A stretch of 64,000 nucleotides of DNA, taken from assembly GCF_030719035.1 (NCBI RefSeq), contig NZ_CP132203.1:5040501-5104500 (forward strand), written 5' to 3'. The DNA comes from Hahella sp. HNIBRBA332 (GTDB lineage: Bacteria; Pseudomonadota; Gammaproteobacteria; Pseudomonadales; Oleiphilaceae). How positions within the stretch are numbered: the stretch's first letter is position 1; every line of letters begins with the position of its first letter. The notes under the pieces were generated by a model. It ran no database searches, was not told the DNA's origin, and was given only the letters and a program-made list of their open reading frames with translations. Positions 1-8,840 of the stretch are shown piece after piece. Position numbers and translations under genes: made by a program.

Positions 1-802
1 TGGTGCGCATTTCCCTATCCACCACAATACCTCGGTTAACCTGAAGGCCGGCGTGTTTGGCGAGAACCGTCCGCGGCCGCAGTCCTACGGCGGACAACAC
101 AATATCCGCCTGAACTTTAACGCCATTGTCCAACGTCAACTCCACGCCATCGCCAGCATCCTCCACCGCTGTCGCCACTTGCCCTAAATGGAATACCGCA
201 CCCTGGTCCTGCAAGCCTTTCACCACCGCATCGCCAGCGGCCTTCGGCAGCATCCCCGGCAGCGCAGTATCGGAAGGCGCAATCAGCTCCACCTCATAGC
301 CGCCCTGCAAAAGGTCGTTGGCGAACTCACAACCGATCAAGCCGGCGCCGAGAATCGCGACTCTCTTTTTGCCTTGCAAGGCATCCCGAATGCGGCGGTA
401 ATCCATTAAGTCATTAACCGCGAAAACCTTGCCGGCGCCGGAACCGGGGATATCCAGATGAATCAGATCCGCGCCCCAGGCCAGCACCAGTTTGCTGTAC
501 TCCACCGCCTCATCCCCGATATGCAAACGATGGCCTTCCGGGTCCAACGCCGTCACCGTGGCGAACGTGCGCACTTCGATATTCAATTGCTCCGCCATCT
601 TGCCGGGATCCGCCATGGACAGTTGATCCGCAGTTTTGGCTTTAGCGAAGCCCGTGGAAAGCATCGGCTTGGAGTAAGAGTGGCCGTCGTCCGCTGTCAG
701 CATCAGCACCGGCGCGTCTTTGCTGAGTTTGCGGAACTCACGAGCCAGCGTGTAGCCGGCGAGACCGGTTCCGATAATGACGATGGGCGCAGTATCCGGC
801 AT
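1..802 (-). CDS. rubB: Rubredoxin-NAD(P)+ reductase, FAD-dependent (3' end outside window)
   Basis: The reverse strand from the ATG at 802 gives about 267 residues that run off the left edge. The N-terminus carries the FAD Rossmann fingerprint (IVIIGTGLAG, residues 7-16). A second dinucleotide-binding fingerprint (VAILGAGLIG, near residue 150) should bind NAD(P)H, and a late 'DIVLSAVGLRPR' segment is typical of this flavoprotein fold. The family passes electrons from NAD(P)H to rubredoxin. The rubredoxin gene sits just upstream on the same strand (855-1022), 52 bp away, so the two probably form one electron-transfer operon. The C-terminal part cannot be judged. Another pyridine nucleotide-disulfide oxidoreductase is possible, but the rubredoxin neighbour makes this call likely. 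Confidence 0.88.
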   Translation of the reverse strand, partial: MPDTAPIVIIGTGLAGYTLAREFRKLSKDAPVLMLTADDGHSYSKPMLSTGFAKAKTADQLSMADPGKMAEQLNIEVRTFATVTALDPEGHRLHIGDEAVEYSKLVLAWGADLIHLDIPGSGAGKVFAVNDLMDYRRIRDALQGKKRVAILGAGLIGCEFANDLLQGGYEVELIAPSDTALPGMLPKAAGDAVVKGLQDQGAVFHLGQVATAVEDAGDGVELTLDNGVKVQADIVLSAVGLRPRTVLAKHAGLQVNRGIVVDREMRT

Positions 803-854
803 GACGTATCCTTTAATGTTTCCAGTAGAGAGTTGAGCTGGCTTGGAGAGCGGA

Positions 855-1022
855 TTAACCGATTTGAATCATTTCAAAGTCTTCTTTGCCGACGCCGCAG
901 TCTGGGCAAATCCAGTCTTCCGGCACATCTTCCCAGCGGGTTCCGGGAGCGATACCGTCTTCGGGCCAGCCTTCCGCCTCATCATAAATGTATCCGCACA
1001 CCACACATTGCCATTTACGCAT
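855..1022 (-). CDS. rubA: Rubredoxin
   Basis: A 55-residue protein, too short for many gene finders. It starts MRKWQCVVCGYIYDEAEG and carries the two iron-binding knuckles CVVCGY (residues 6-11) and CPDCGVG (about 39-45), so all four Cys ligands of a mononuclear Fe(SCys)4 centre are present. Length and the 'GxxPGTxWEDVPEDWxCPDC' pattern match classical single-domain rubredoxins. It is a cytoplasmic one-electron carrier, and the adjacent reductase gene on the same strand is its probable electron donor. The acceptor (alkane hydroxylase, oxygen reductase or other) is not in the window. Confidence 0.95.
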   Translation of the reverse strand: MRKWQCVVCGYIYDEAEGWPEDGIAPGTRWEDVPEDWICPDCGVGKEDFEMIQIG

Positions 1023-1154
1023 CACAGTACCCTATTCAAATTTGTCAAAAAAGCCGCAAAGAGCTTCTTATTTATGGTAAAACGCCTGATTCACAGTGTG
1101 TGCATTTATAAGGTTCCGGCAGGCATTGATCAAGTCATTCCGGGGCTAAATCGT

Positions 1155-1193
1155 TATACTAGGCTTTGTTGAGACGCCAGCGTCGCCAACAAA
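1155..1193 (+). promoter_or_regulatory. Possible hpt promoter -10 and 5' leader stem-loop
   Basis: A good -10 hexamer, TATACT, lies at 1155-1160, without a convincing -35 at normal spacing. Just after the expected start, TTTGTTG (1165-1171) pairs with CAACAAA (1187-1193), and GACG/CGTC pairs inside it. The stem-loop would therefore sit at the 5' end of the hpt transcript, about 65 nt before the start codon. The inverted repeat is seen directly; its role is inferred. The rest of 1023-1257 shows nothing else. Confidence 0.35.
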
Positions 1194-1257
1194 CCCTGTA
1201 ACTTTTATAGATTCTTAGAACATTTATCATCACAACGGTAACTCTCAGGTAATTCCA

Positions 1258-1815
1258 ATGTCCCATAATATGGAAAACATGCAGCAGGTATTTCAGGAAG
1301 CAGACCGCCTATTTGACGAAGCACAGGTTGACCAGGCTATTGAACGTCTGGCCCAGGAAATCACGGCGCAGCTGAAAGACAGCAACCCTTTGGTGTATTG
1401 CGTGATGACCGGCGGCGTCGTGTTTGCAGGCAAGCTGCTTCCCAAGCTGCGCTTTCCGCTGGAAGTCAGTTATATTCACGCCACCCGCTATAACAACCAG
1501 ACCAGCGGCGGCGGTCTGAGATGGAAAGTGGAGCCGGCGGAAAGCCTGGAAGGGCGTACGGTCCTGATTCTTGACGATATCCTCGACGAAGGCGCCACCC
1601 TGCACGCCATCTGCGACTACTGCCAAGACAAGCAGCCGGAGAAAGTTTACACCGCGGTGCTGGTGGATAAGCAACATGAACGCAAAGTCTATCCTGGCCA
1701 GAAGTGCGACTTCACCGGCCTGGAAGTCGCTGACCGCTACATATTCGGTTATGGCATGGACTACAAAGGCTACTGGCGCAATGCACCCGGCATCTACGCC
1801 GTAAAAGGCCTTTAA
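1258..1815 (+). CDS. hpt: Hypoxanthine-guanine phosphoribosyltransferase
   Basis: A 185-residue purine-salvage enzyme converting hypoxanthine or guanine plus PRPP to IMP or GMP in the cytoplasm. The PRPP-binding loop, VLILDDILDEGATL (about residues 102-115), has the acidic pair and small residues of type I phosphoribosyltransferases. An N-terminal 'VYCVMTGGVVFAGKLLPKL' segment holds the PPi loop. Length is normal for the bacterial Hpt/HPRT group. The ATG at 1258 is used; ATGs at 1270 and 1279 are alternatives, since no strong ribosome site decides. It is followed after 57 bp by the kefB-like gene in the same direction. Confidence 0.9.
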   Translation: MSHNMENMQQVFQEADRLFDEAQVDQAIERLAQEITAQLKDSNPLVYCVMTGGVVFAGKLLPKLRFPLEVSYIHATRYNNQTSGGGLRWKVEPAESLEGRTVLILDDILDEGATLHAICDYCQDKQPEKVYTAVLVDKQHERKVYPGQKCDFTGLEVADRYIFGYGMDYKGYWRNAPGIYAVKGL

Positions 1816-1872
1816 GCCAAGCCCGCCCGCTAAACCAATTCACTAACAGGCGATGTTGGTTCCTTACCTCTT

Positions 1873-3846
1873 ATGCATGAAGCTAATCTGAGTCAGTTTT
1901 TGGTGCTGATAACCGCGGCGGTCGTCGTATCGTCGCTGTTCCGGCGCATGAACATTCCCTCTGTCCTGGCTTACCTCGCGGTGGGTCTTGGGGTCGGCCC
2001 CACTGCTTTGGGGTGGGTGGACGACGTGGAAACGATCCAGGTGCTGGCGGAGTTCGGCGTTGTATTTCTGCTGTTCTCCCTGGGACTGGAGTTCTCTCTG
2101 GCCAAAATGATTGCTTTACGCAAGGTGGTGTTCAACCTGGGCGGTTGGCAGGTGGCGGTGAGCAGTCTGGTGATTTTCGGCATCGCCCGGCTATTCAAAG
2201 CCAGTACGGAAGAGGCCATTATCATCGCCGGCGCCCTGGCGCTGTCCTCCACAGCGGTGGTCAGCAAAGAGCTGGTGCAGCGCAATGAACTGGGGCAGCC
2301 TCACGGCGTGATGTCGATGGGGGTGCTGCTGTTTCAGGATCTGGCGGCGGTTATCTTTTTGATTCTGGTCCCCTTCCTGGCGGGCGGCTCAGACAGTTCC
2401 CTGGCGGCGGCCCTCGCCATCACCCTCGGCAAAGGCGCTCTTTTATTCGCGCTGATGCTGGCGATTGGTAAATACCTGCTGCCGTTTATTTTCACGGAAG
2501 TCGCCAAGTCCCACTCGGAAGAGCTCTTCGTTCTGACCGTGCTGATGGTGTCCCTGCTGGCGGCGGCGTTAACGCACAGCTTCGGGCTATCCATGGCGCT
2601 GGGCGCGTTCATCGCCGGCATGATGCTGTCGGAGACCCACTACAAACATCAGATTGAGGCGGACATCCGTCCTTTCCGCGACCTTCTGCTGGGCCTGTTT
2701 TTTATCAGCGTGGGCATGATCGTGGACTTCCAGGAAGTGCTCGCCAACTGGCCCTGGATTCTCCTTATCACCGCGATGCTCCTGCTGGCCAAAGCGACGC
2801 TGATCGGCGCCCTCGCCTATCGTCACCAGAAAGACAAGGCCGTAGCGCTGAAGACCGGGCTTTATCTGGCCCAGGGCGGCGAATTCGGTTTCGCCCTGTT
2901 CGCACTGGGCGAGAAATTCCAGCTGATATCCAAACAAGCCGGCGCGGTGGTGATCACCACCGTCATTCTAAGCATCTCCCTGACGCCCTGGCTGATGAAT
3001 CTGGCGCGCTACCTCAGCGCACGCTTCCCCTCAGATAAAGGTCAGAGCGTCGCCCAGACCCGCGTGGAAGCGTTGACCGACGCCTGTTCCGAATTGGAAG
3101 GACACGCCATTGTCTGCGGTTTCGGTCGGGTCGGACAAACCGTCGCCCGCTTCATGCGCCGCAGCAATTTGCCCATGACCGCCGTGGACAAAGACCCTGT
3201 AAGGGTAAAAGAGGCCGCGGCCGCTGGTGAACCTGTGCACTACGGCGACTCCGAACGTCTGGATATTCTCAAGGCGCTGGGTCTGGAGCGCGCGCGGCTG
3301 CTGATCATTACCTATGCCGATGTGGACAAGAGCCTGGCGGTCATTCGCAAAGTCCGCTCCACCGGCTCCAATGTGCCTATCCTGGTGCGCACGGCGGATG
3401 ATTCCAAAATGCCGTTGCTACTGGAAGCAGGAGCAACGGAGATCGTACCGGAGACGCTGGAGGCCAGCTTGATGTTGGTGACTCAAGTGCTTACTCTTAT
3501 GGGCGCGCCGGCCAGGAAGATTCATCGTCAAATTGAGGAAGTGCGCCGTAGCCGCTACAAAATGCTACACGGTTATTACCCGGGTATTAACTCCCAGTTG
3601 GTAGGCGCCGACGGTACGCCGCTGGAAAAACTGCATGCGCTGACGCTGCCGGATGGCGCTTACAGCTGCCATCGCTCTCTGGGGCAAATGAAGCTGGCGG
3701 CCTGTAATGTCGACAGTATTCGGCGCGGAGATGAGGAGTTCTTCGACCCCTCCGGCGATTTTATTCTGCAGCCCGGCGATACGCTGATTCTGCATGGTTC
3801 GGCGGATCAGGTCGAACAGGCGGAAAACAAGTTGCTGGGCGGCTGA
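1873..3846 (+). CDS. Monovalent cation:proton antiporter-2 (KefB/KefC/YbaL-type) with RCK domain
   Basis: A 657-residue inner-membrane protein. Residues 1-380 are a CPA2 Na+/H+-exchanger domain with about 12 hydrophobic segments, including LFQDLAAV and GEFGF motifs typical of Kef proteins. From about residue 410 a cytosolic TrkA-N (RCK) domain begins with the Rossmann fingerprint GFGRVG, then a C-terminal TrkA-C domain (around 570-657). The family exchanges K+ or Na+ for H+ and is gated by nucleotides or glutathione adducts. The exact ion and ligand cannot be told from sequence. There is no strong ribosome site before the ATG at 1873. The ancillary KefF/KefG subunit gene is not adjacent. Confidence 0.88.
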   Translation: MHEANLSQFLVLITAAVVVSSLFRRMNIPSVLAYLAVGLGVGPTALGWVDDVETIQVLAEFGVVFLLFSLGLEFSLAKMIALRKVVFNLGGWQVAVSSLVIFGIARLFKASTEEAIIIAGALALSSTAVVSKELVQRNELGQPHGVMSMGVLLFQDLAAVIFLILVPFLAGGSDSSLAAALAITLGKGALLFALMLAIGKYLLPFIFTEVAKSHSEELFVLTVLMVSLLAAALTHSFGLSMALGAFIAGMMLSETHYKHQIEADIRPFRDLLLGLFFISVGMIVDFQEVLANWPWILLITAMLLLAKATLIGALAYRHQKDKAVALKTGLYLAQGGEFGFALFALGEKFQLISKQAGAVVITTVILSISLTPWLMNLARYLSARFPSDKGQSVAQTRVEALTDACSELEGHAIVCGFGRVGQTVARFMRRSNLPMTAVDKDPVRVKEAAAAGEPVHYGDSERLDILKALGLERARLLIITYADVDKSLAVIRKVRSTGSNVPILVRTADDSKMPLLLEAGATEIVPETLEASLMLVTQVLTLMGAPARKIHRQIEEVRRSRYKMLHGYYPGINSQLVGADGTPLEKLHALTLPDGAYSCHRSLGQMKLAACNVDSIRRGDEEFFDPSGDFILQPGDTLILHGSADQVEQAENKLLGG

Positions 3847-3895
3847 ACTTGAACGCAGTTGCAAACCATATACTAGATCAGGATTCTGTTTGGCT

Positions 3896-4798
3896 ATGAA
3901 ATCCCAAGGGCGTCCACTTCCATCCCTGGCGGAGCAAATCAAGGCGAAATTGCCGGTTTATATCGATCTCACGCGACTGAACCGTCCTATCGGAACTTAC
4001 CTGTTGCTCTGGCCAACGCTTTGGGCGCTATGGCTGGCCTCAGAGGGCGCCCCCTCCATCAAGAACCTGTTCATCTTTGTCGTCGGCGTTCTGCTTATGC
4101 GCTCTGCTGGTTGCGTCATCAACGACTACGCCGACCGCCGTATAGACATGCACGTCGAGCGTACAAAAGGCCGTCCATTTGCGCAGAACCGGGTGACGGA
4201 AAAAGAGGCTCTCACCTTGTTCGGCGTTCTGGTTGGCGTTTCTTTCATACTGGTGCTGTTCACCAACGCCCTGACGATTTATCTTTCCGCTGGAGCGCTG
4301 GCGCTGGCATCTACTTACCCCTTCATGAAGCGCCATACTTACCTGCCCCAGGTCGTACTGGGCGCGGCCTTCGCCTGGGGCATCCCCATGGCTTTCGCCG
4401 CAGAACTGGACGCTGTGCCGCAGCAGGCATGGCTGCTGTATACCGCAACGGTGGTATGGACCGTCGCCTATGACACCATGTACGCCATGGCGGATCGGGA
4501 AGACGACCTCAAAATCGGGGTGAAGTCCACCGCCATTCTATTTGGAGAGGCTGATCGCGCCGCGGTGGCGGGCCTGCAGGTATTGACGCTGGGCATCCTG
4601 TTCATGGTTGGCGCGCAATACGAACTGGGCGTTTACTACCAAGTTTCTCTGATCGTCGCCGCCGTGCTGTTTGTATATCAACAGCACCTGATTCGCGACC
4701 GCAGTTCCCAGCACTGTTTCAAGGCGTTCCTTAACAATCACTGGGTCGGCGCCGCCGTATTTCTTGGCCTGGCGCTGGAGTTTGTCTTCCGTCTCTAA
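3896..4798 (+). CDS. ubiA: 4-hydroxybenzoate polyprenyltransferase (ubiquinone biosynthesis)
   Basis: A 300-residue integral membrane prenyltransferase that attaches the polyprenyl tail to 4-hydroxybenzoate. Both Asp-rich Mg-diphosphate motifs are present: NDYADRRID (about residues 78-86) and DREDD (about 200-204). Eight to nine hydrophobic segments fit the UbiA fold. The frame is open further upstream, but the ATG at 3896 gives the normal N-terminus (MKSQGRPLPSLAEQ) and avoids overlap with the antiporter gene, which stops at 3846. The usual partner ubiC (chorismate lyase) is not next to it here. Confidence 0.95.
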   Translation: MKSQGRPLPSLAEQIKAKLPVYIDLTRLNRPIGTYLLLWPTLWALWLASEGAPSIKNLFIFVVGVLLMRSAGCVINDYADRRIDMHVERTKGRPFAQNRVTEKEALTLFGVLVGVSFILVLFTNALTIYLSAGALALASTYPFMKRHTYLPQVVLGAAFAWGIPMAFAAELDAVPQQAWLLYTATVVWTVAYDTMYAMADREDDLKIGVKSTAILFGEADRAAVAGLQVLTLGILFMVGAQYELGVYYQVSLIVAAVLFVYQQHLIRDRSSQHCFKAFLNNHWVGAAVFLGLALEFVFRL

Positions 4799-4818
4799 GC
4801 CCGTCCCGCCTTGCTTTC

Positions 4819-4842
4819 AGCCCGACCGAGAGCGGCCGGGCT
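4819..4842 (+). terminator. Stem-loop after ubiA
   Basis: AGCCCG (4819-4824) pairs with CGGGCT (4837-4842), extended by an inner CC/GG pairing. It begins 21 bp after the ubiA stop and ends 26 bp before the phoB Pho box. There is no U-tract, so it may be a weak or Rho-assisted terminator separating ubiA from phoB. Confidence 0.4.
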
Positions 4843-4867
4843 CATTTCCATCACATTAATTAAGCGC

Positions 4868-4903
4868 CTGTCATATACTTGTAACAAAACGCCGTTGTAA
4901 TAA
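4868..4903 (+). promoter_or_regulatory. Pho box and -10 of the phoB promoter
   Basis: CTGTCATATACTTGTAAC at 4868-4885 closely matches the PhoB operator consensus (two CTGTCA-like 7-mers separated by an A/T-rich 4-mer). A -10, TAATAA, follows at 4898-4903 after 12 bp, the geometry expected where the Pho box replaces the -35. This implies autoregulation of phoBR by PhoB, as in E. coli. The same layout recurs before pstC and pstS. Confidence 0.88.
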
Positions 4904-4936
4904 TTCGGCAATCGAGTATTCAAAAAGGTGTTTTGC

Positions 4937-5629
4937 ATGGCAAGCAAACAAGTTCTCATTGTGGACGATGAGCCCGCCATCCGGGAAATGATCGCAGTCG
5001 CTCTGGAAATGGCTGACTATGACTATCTGGAGGCCGGGGATGCGCGGGAAGCGCATGCGCTGATCATTGATCAGAAGCCGGACCTCATACTGCTGGACTG
5101 GATGCTTCCCGGCGTCAGCGGCATTGAATTCGCACGCCGATTAAAGCGTGACCAAAACACCTCGGAAATCCCTCTCATCATGCTCACCGCCAAAACCGAA
5201 GAGGACAACAAAGTCCAGGGTCTGGAAGTGGGCGCGGACGATTACATCACCAAGCCATTCTCCCCCAGAGAACTGGTTGCGCGCCTGAAAGCGGTGCTGC
5301 GTCGCACCGCCGTACAAGGTATGGAGACCCCCATTGAAGTCGAAGGGCTGCGCCTCGATCCAGTGTGCCACCGCGTCACCGCCAAGGGCGATGCGCTCAA
5401 CATGGGCCCCACGGAATACAAGCTCCTGCAGTTCTTTATGACCCATCAAGAACGGGTGTATACTCGCGGGCAGCTTCTGGATCAGGTATGGGGCGGCAAC
5501 GTCTACGTGGAAGAACGCACGGTGGACGTGCATATTCGACGTTTACGCAAAGCACTGGAGCCCAGTCATCATCATCTGGTTCAAACCGTGCGTGGGACGG
5601 GCTATCGCTTTTCGACCCGAGCGCCATAA
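4937..5629 (+). CDS. phoB: Phosphate regulon response regulator PhoB
   Basis: A 230-residue OmpR-family regulator. The receiver domain (1-125) has the acidic pair DDE (10-12), the phosphoacceptor Asp in LILLDWMLPG (near 54), and the conserved Lys in DYITKPFSPREL. A winged-helix domain follows, with the 'VDVHIRRLRKALEP...VRGTGYRF' signature. The ATG at 4937 is preferred over an in-frame GTG at 4928, because AAGG at 4925-4928 lies 8 bases before it. It is activated by PhoR under phosphate limitation and binds Pho boxes, three of which are visible in this window. Confidence 0.96.
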   Translation: MASKQVLIVDDEPAIREMIAVALEMADYDYLEAGDAREAHALIIDQKPDLILLDWMLPGVSGIEFARRLKRDQNTSEIPLIMLTAKTEEDNKVQGLEVGADDYITKPFSPRELVARLKAVLRRTAVQGMETPIEVEGLRLDPVCHRVTAKGDALNMGPTEYKLLQFFMTHQERVYTRGQLLDQVWGGNVYVEERTVDVHIRRLRKALEPSHHHLVQTVRGTGYRFSTRAP

Positions 5630-5685
5630 GCGCCGCGATCCGTCTTAAAAAATAAATAATTCCAAAAGAAGTATTCATAAAACGC

Positions 5686-7014
5686 ATGCGCAATCACTGG
5701 CGTCATTATGTACGGCTACTGGTTTACAGTTTGCTGGGCTGTATCGTTGTCGGCCTTATTATCGGTTCGGTGGCCTGGGCGCTGGTGTTCGGTCTCACCG
5801 CCTATCTTGGTTGGACGCTCACCCAGGCGTTTCGCATGCACCGCTGGCTGTATCAGGCGAAAATGGAAGACCCTCCCGAGAGCCGTGGACTGTGGGGAGA
5901 TCTGTTCGACGGGATTCATCGTCTTCAGGTTCAGCACTATCGCTCACGCGATCGCCTCCAAGCCATGATCGACCGCATCCAGGAGTCCACCAACGCCCTC
6001 AAAGACGCCGTCGTCATGACCAACAGCGAAGGCGCCATGGACTGGTGGAACCAATCCGCAGAGAAATTACTGGGCTTCAAGTACCCGACCGACCGGGGTC
6101 AGCTGATTTACAACCTGATCCGCACCCCCATTTTTAAACGCTATTTCACCTCCAAGAAATACCAGGAGCCGTTGATCCTCAACGCTCCCAATAATCCCAA
6201 CTTGAAGTTACAGTTTCATATCACGTTGTTCGGGGAAGACGATCGTCTGCTATTGGTGCAGGACGTGACGCGCTTGTACCGCCTGGAAGAAATGCGACGC
6301 GACTTCGTTTCTAACGTATCGCATGAGCTACGTACGCCATTGACGGTCATATCCGGCTATCTGGAGACCCTCATTGACAACGCTGACGAATTGCCTCCGC
6401 GCTGGAATCGCGCCTTGAATCAGATGCAGCAACAAGCGCAGCGTATGGAAGCCTTGGTCAATGATTTACTGCTGTTGTCCCGCATTGAGAACGATGGCTC
6501 CAACTTCAAAGCTACATTGGTGGATGTAGACAGCATGTTGCGCGCCATTTGCGACGACGCACGCGCCCTGAGCCAGGAAAAAGGCCACCGCATAGAGCTG
6601 AGTCTGGATAGCCCAGCAGGACTTACCGGCAACGAAACGCAATTACACAGCGCCTTTTCCAATATCATTATGAATGCAGTGAAATACACACCTCCCAATG
6701 GCGAGATTCGGGTGCGCTGGTTCGAGGATAAGAAAGGCGTGCATTTCGCCGTAAGGGACAGCGGCATCGGCATCGATCCCCTGCATATTCCCAGACTGAC
6801 GGAACGTTTTTACCGGGCTGACCCTTCAAGGGCTGCAGACACCGGCGGCACAGGCCTGGGACTTGCAATCGTCAAGCACGTCCTGATCAATCATGATGGC
6901 GAGCTGGAAATCACCAGCCACATCGGCGAAGGCAGCACCTTTACCTGCCATTTCCCGCGCAGTCGCATGGCTTCTGCGGAGGCGTTGGCGGAAGCCGAAG
7001 ATGTCAGAGATTAA
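5686..7014 (+). CDS. phoR: Phosphate regulon sensor histidine kinase PhoR
   Basis: A 442-residue membrane kinase. Two N-terminal hydrophobic segments (about 9-45) are followed by a cytoplasmic linker, a PAS domain (about 95-190), and HisKA with the phosphorylated His in VSHELRTPLTVISGYLE (near 215). The HATPase_c domain has the N box (NIIMNAVKYTP), DSGIGID and GGTGLGLAIVKH. There is no large periplasmic sensor domain, which is typical of PhoR, since it reads signal through PstSCAB-PhoU. It lies 56 bp after phoB in the same operon, and its stop is 6 bp from the convergent regulator gene at 7021. Confidence 0.95.
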   Translation: MRNHWRHYVRLLVYSLLGCIVVGLIIGSVAWALVFGLTAYLGWTLTQAFRMHRWLYQAKMEDPPESRGLWGDLFDGIHRLQVQHYRSRDRLQAMIDRIQESTNALKDAVVMTNSEGAMDWWNQSAEKLLGFKYPTDRGQLIYNLIRTPIFKRYFTSKKYQEPLILNAPNNPNLKLQFHITLFGEDDRLLLVQDVTRLYRLEEMRRDFVSNVSHELRTPLTVISGYLETLIDNADELPPRWNRALNQMQQQAQRMEALVNDLLLLSRIENDGSNFKATLVDVDSMLRAICDDARALSQEKGHRIELSLDSPAGLTGNETQLHSAFSNIIMNAVKYTPPNGEIRVRWFEDKKGVHFAVRDSGIGIDPLHIPRLTERFYRADPSRAADTGGTGLGLAIVKHVLINHDGELEITSHIGEGSTFTCHFPRSRMASAEALAEAEDVRD

Positions 7015-7020
7015 GCAGGT

Positions 7021-7899
7021 TTAGAATTTGGCGATAAACTTGGACAGCGACGCCATCTTATCCGGGTCTTCATCCACAAACCGAATAACGATGCTGATAA
7101 AGTCAGTGTCCACCCGCTTCTCCACCGCCTGCAGCATGTGCACGTAGCCGTTGATCCGCTCCAGAGTTTCGCCATCGTCGACTTCTATATCCACCACGGC
7201 AGGATCAAGAATCATCGGGAACTTCTGCCCCCGCTTGGCGACCACCTTTACTTCGGTCAGAGTAATGGCCTTTATCACACAGGGCAGGTTGAACTCAGCA
7301 AAACGAATCTGCGCCAGCGCTTTTTTGCCTGACGTTGCGTCCGGCGTTGATTTTCTGGGCGATGCGGAACCGCCAGTCAGCAAGGCTGCACTATCAGCAA
7401 ACGGGCCTGGCGTTACGGCCGGAGCCGAGGCCTGCTTGGCGCTGTCAGACGCTTGCATCAGTACGGAAGCGGAATCAGAGCCCGAACGGGCGGAAGAGGA
7501 TTTTTCACCAGCAGCGCGTTTAAGCTTGGCGGCCAATTGCTTGTTGACTTTCTGCGCCAGCATTTCGGGACTGAAGGGTTTACCCAGATAATCGGAAACG
7601 CCGCTTTGCACCGCCTCCACCACATGGCCTCTATCGCCACGGCTGGTCACCATTACGAAGGGGGTTTTCTTGTAGGCGTCTTGTCCACGCGCCCACTGCA
7701 ACAACTCCAGTCCTGACATTTCCGGCATTTCCCAGTCGCACAGGATGAGATCATAGTGCGTCTTATTCATCAGGATCTGCGCTTTTTTCCCGTTGATGGC
7801 TTCTTCCACCGTCACCTGAGGAAAATAGGTTCGCATCGCCCGCTTGACCATATCACGGACGAAACTCGCATCATCAACCACTAACACCTTTAAAGCCAT
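7021..7899 (-). CDS. Response regulator with C-terminal PilZ-like domain
   Basis: A 292-residue protein from the ATG at 7899 (MALKVLVVDDASFVRD). An upstream in-frame GTG at 7926 is less likely; GGAAAG lies 12 bases before the ATG. The CheY-like receiver (1-125) has the acidic pair DD, phosphoacceptor Asp in LILCDWEMPEMSGLELL, and Lys in YLGKPFSPEML. A Ser/Ala-rich linker (about 130-200) leads to a C-terminal beta-rich domain of about 95 residues ending 'FISIVIRFVDEDP...SLSKFIAKF'. That end resembles PilZ folds, but the RxxxR and DxSxxG c-di-GMP motifs are not visible. No kinase is adjacent; its gene is convergent with phoR. Confidence 0.8.
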   Translation of the reverse strand: MALKVLVVDDASFVRDMVKRAMRTYFPQVTVEEAINGKKAQILMNKTHYDLILCDWEMPEMSGLELLQWARGQDAYKKTPFVMVTSRGDRGHVVEAVQSGVSDYLGKPFSPEMLAQKVNKQLAAKLKRAAGEKSSSARSGSDSASVLMQASDSAKQASAPAVTPGPFADSAALLTGGSASPRKSTPDATSGKKALAQIRFAEFNLPCVIKAITLTEVKVVAKRGQKFPMILDPAVVDIEVDDGETLERINGYVHMLQAVEKRVDTDFISIVIRFVDEDPDKMASLSKFIAKF

Positions 7900-7980
7900 G
7901 TCAGAGCTACACTTTCCGTTAATCACATAACTATAAGGCTAGCACTGTCTGACAAATTTCCCACTTTATTCAGTGCTTAA

Positions 7981-8007
7981 GCGGCGACGTGGCCATCACG
8001 CCGCCGC
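7981..8007 (-). terminator. GC-rich stem-loop after cysZ
   Basis: An 11-bp stem with one mismatch (7981-7991 with 7997-8007) and a 5-base loop lies 8 bp beyond the cysZ stop codon. It lacks a clear U-tract on either strand. It probably marks the 3' end of the cysZ transcript. Confidence 0.4.
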
Positions 8008-8014
8008 AACGGGA

Positions 8015-8788
8015 TCACCTCACCGCTACTCCAGCGCCAGAAGCGGGATTCGCTTTGGGTAATTGACCATGTTCTTCCAACCAGAATTTAACGCCGCCGG
8101 CGACCGCCGCCTGCATGGACACCAAGTTCACGATGGGAATCAGGGTGCTGCCCCAAACGCCTAAGCCGAAGCCCAGCGTCCGACTGCGACGTTCGCGCAT
8201 GAAACGAATCACGTCATCAATCTTGCGCTTGTTGTTGTCCGCAGGATAGTCCACAAACTCAAGCGCCATGATCCATGAGGAGAATACCGCCCAAAGCACC
8301 GGCGACGCCAAGTTCACCACAGGGATGAAGCTCAGCAATAATAGCCCCAGCGCACGAGGAAGATAATAAAGAAACTTCTTGATCTCACGCCAAACACTGG
8401 CGGGAATATTCATGATCACTTGTTTCCAAGGGGTCTCTTCATCCACCTCTTTACCGGTCAGCAACTTCTGCGTCTGTTCCGCCAACAAACCATAGAACGG
8501 TGCGCCAACCAGTGTGGCGACAAACACAAAGGTGTAAAACACCAGTACGCCCACCAGAATGGCGAAAACCAGCCATACCAACCAGCGTAAGAAAGATAAC
8601 CAGTCGGGTAGCCAGCTGACCATGGCGTCCACCCAGCCGGAGAAGTAAGCGCTCATGCCCCAGATGAAGCCCACAAATACCAATATATTGATTATCAAAG
8701 GGATAATGACAAAGACCCGCAGTTTGGGATGCTGAATCAGGCGAAACCCTTCCAGCAGGTCGTTAAAACCTTTAGCGAATAATTTCAC
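8015..8788 (-). CDS. cysZ: Sulfate transporter CysZ
   Basis: A 257-residue inner-membrane protein of the CysZ/EI24 family, which imports sulfate for cysteine synthesis. It opens with the family's 'KGFNDLLEGFRLIQHPKLRVFVIIPL' pattern, then a strongly hydrophobic pair of segments. The 'GAPFYGLLAEQTQKLLTG' loop and a second membrane block (about 135-180) follow. The start codon is GTG at 8788, preceded by AAGGAAAAG at good spacing. No cys genes are adjacent, so it appears to stand alone. Confidence 0.9.
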   Translation of the reverse strand: MKLFAKGFNDLLEGFRLIQHPKLRVFVIIPLIINILVFVGFIWGMSAYFSGWVDAMVSWLPDWLSFLRWLVWLVFAILVGVLVFYTFVFVATLVGAPFYGLLAEQTQKLLTGKEVDEETPWKQVIMNIPASVWREIKKFLYYLPRALGLLLLSFIPVVNLASPVLWAVFSSWIMALEFVDYPADNNKRKIDDVIRFMRERRSRTLGFGLGVWGSTLIPIVNLVSMQAAVAGGVKFWLEEHGQLPKANPASGAGVAVR

Positions 8789-8840
8789 GCTCTTTTCCTT
8801 TCTGCCTCATACAAAAAAATAGTGAGAGCCGCCGTAGAAC

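Noticed and set aside
458..1111. Plus-strand open frame of 217 codons
   Set aside because: It covers the complement of rubredoxin reductase and rubredoxin, both with intact motifs on the minus strand.
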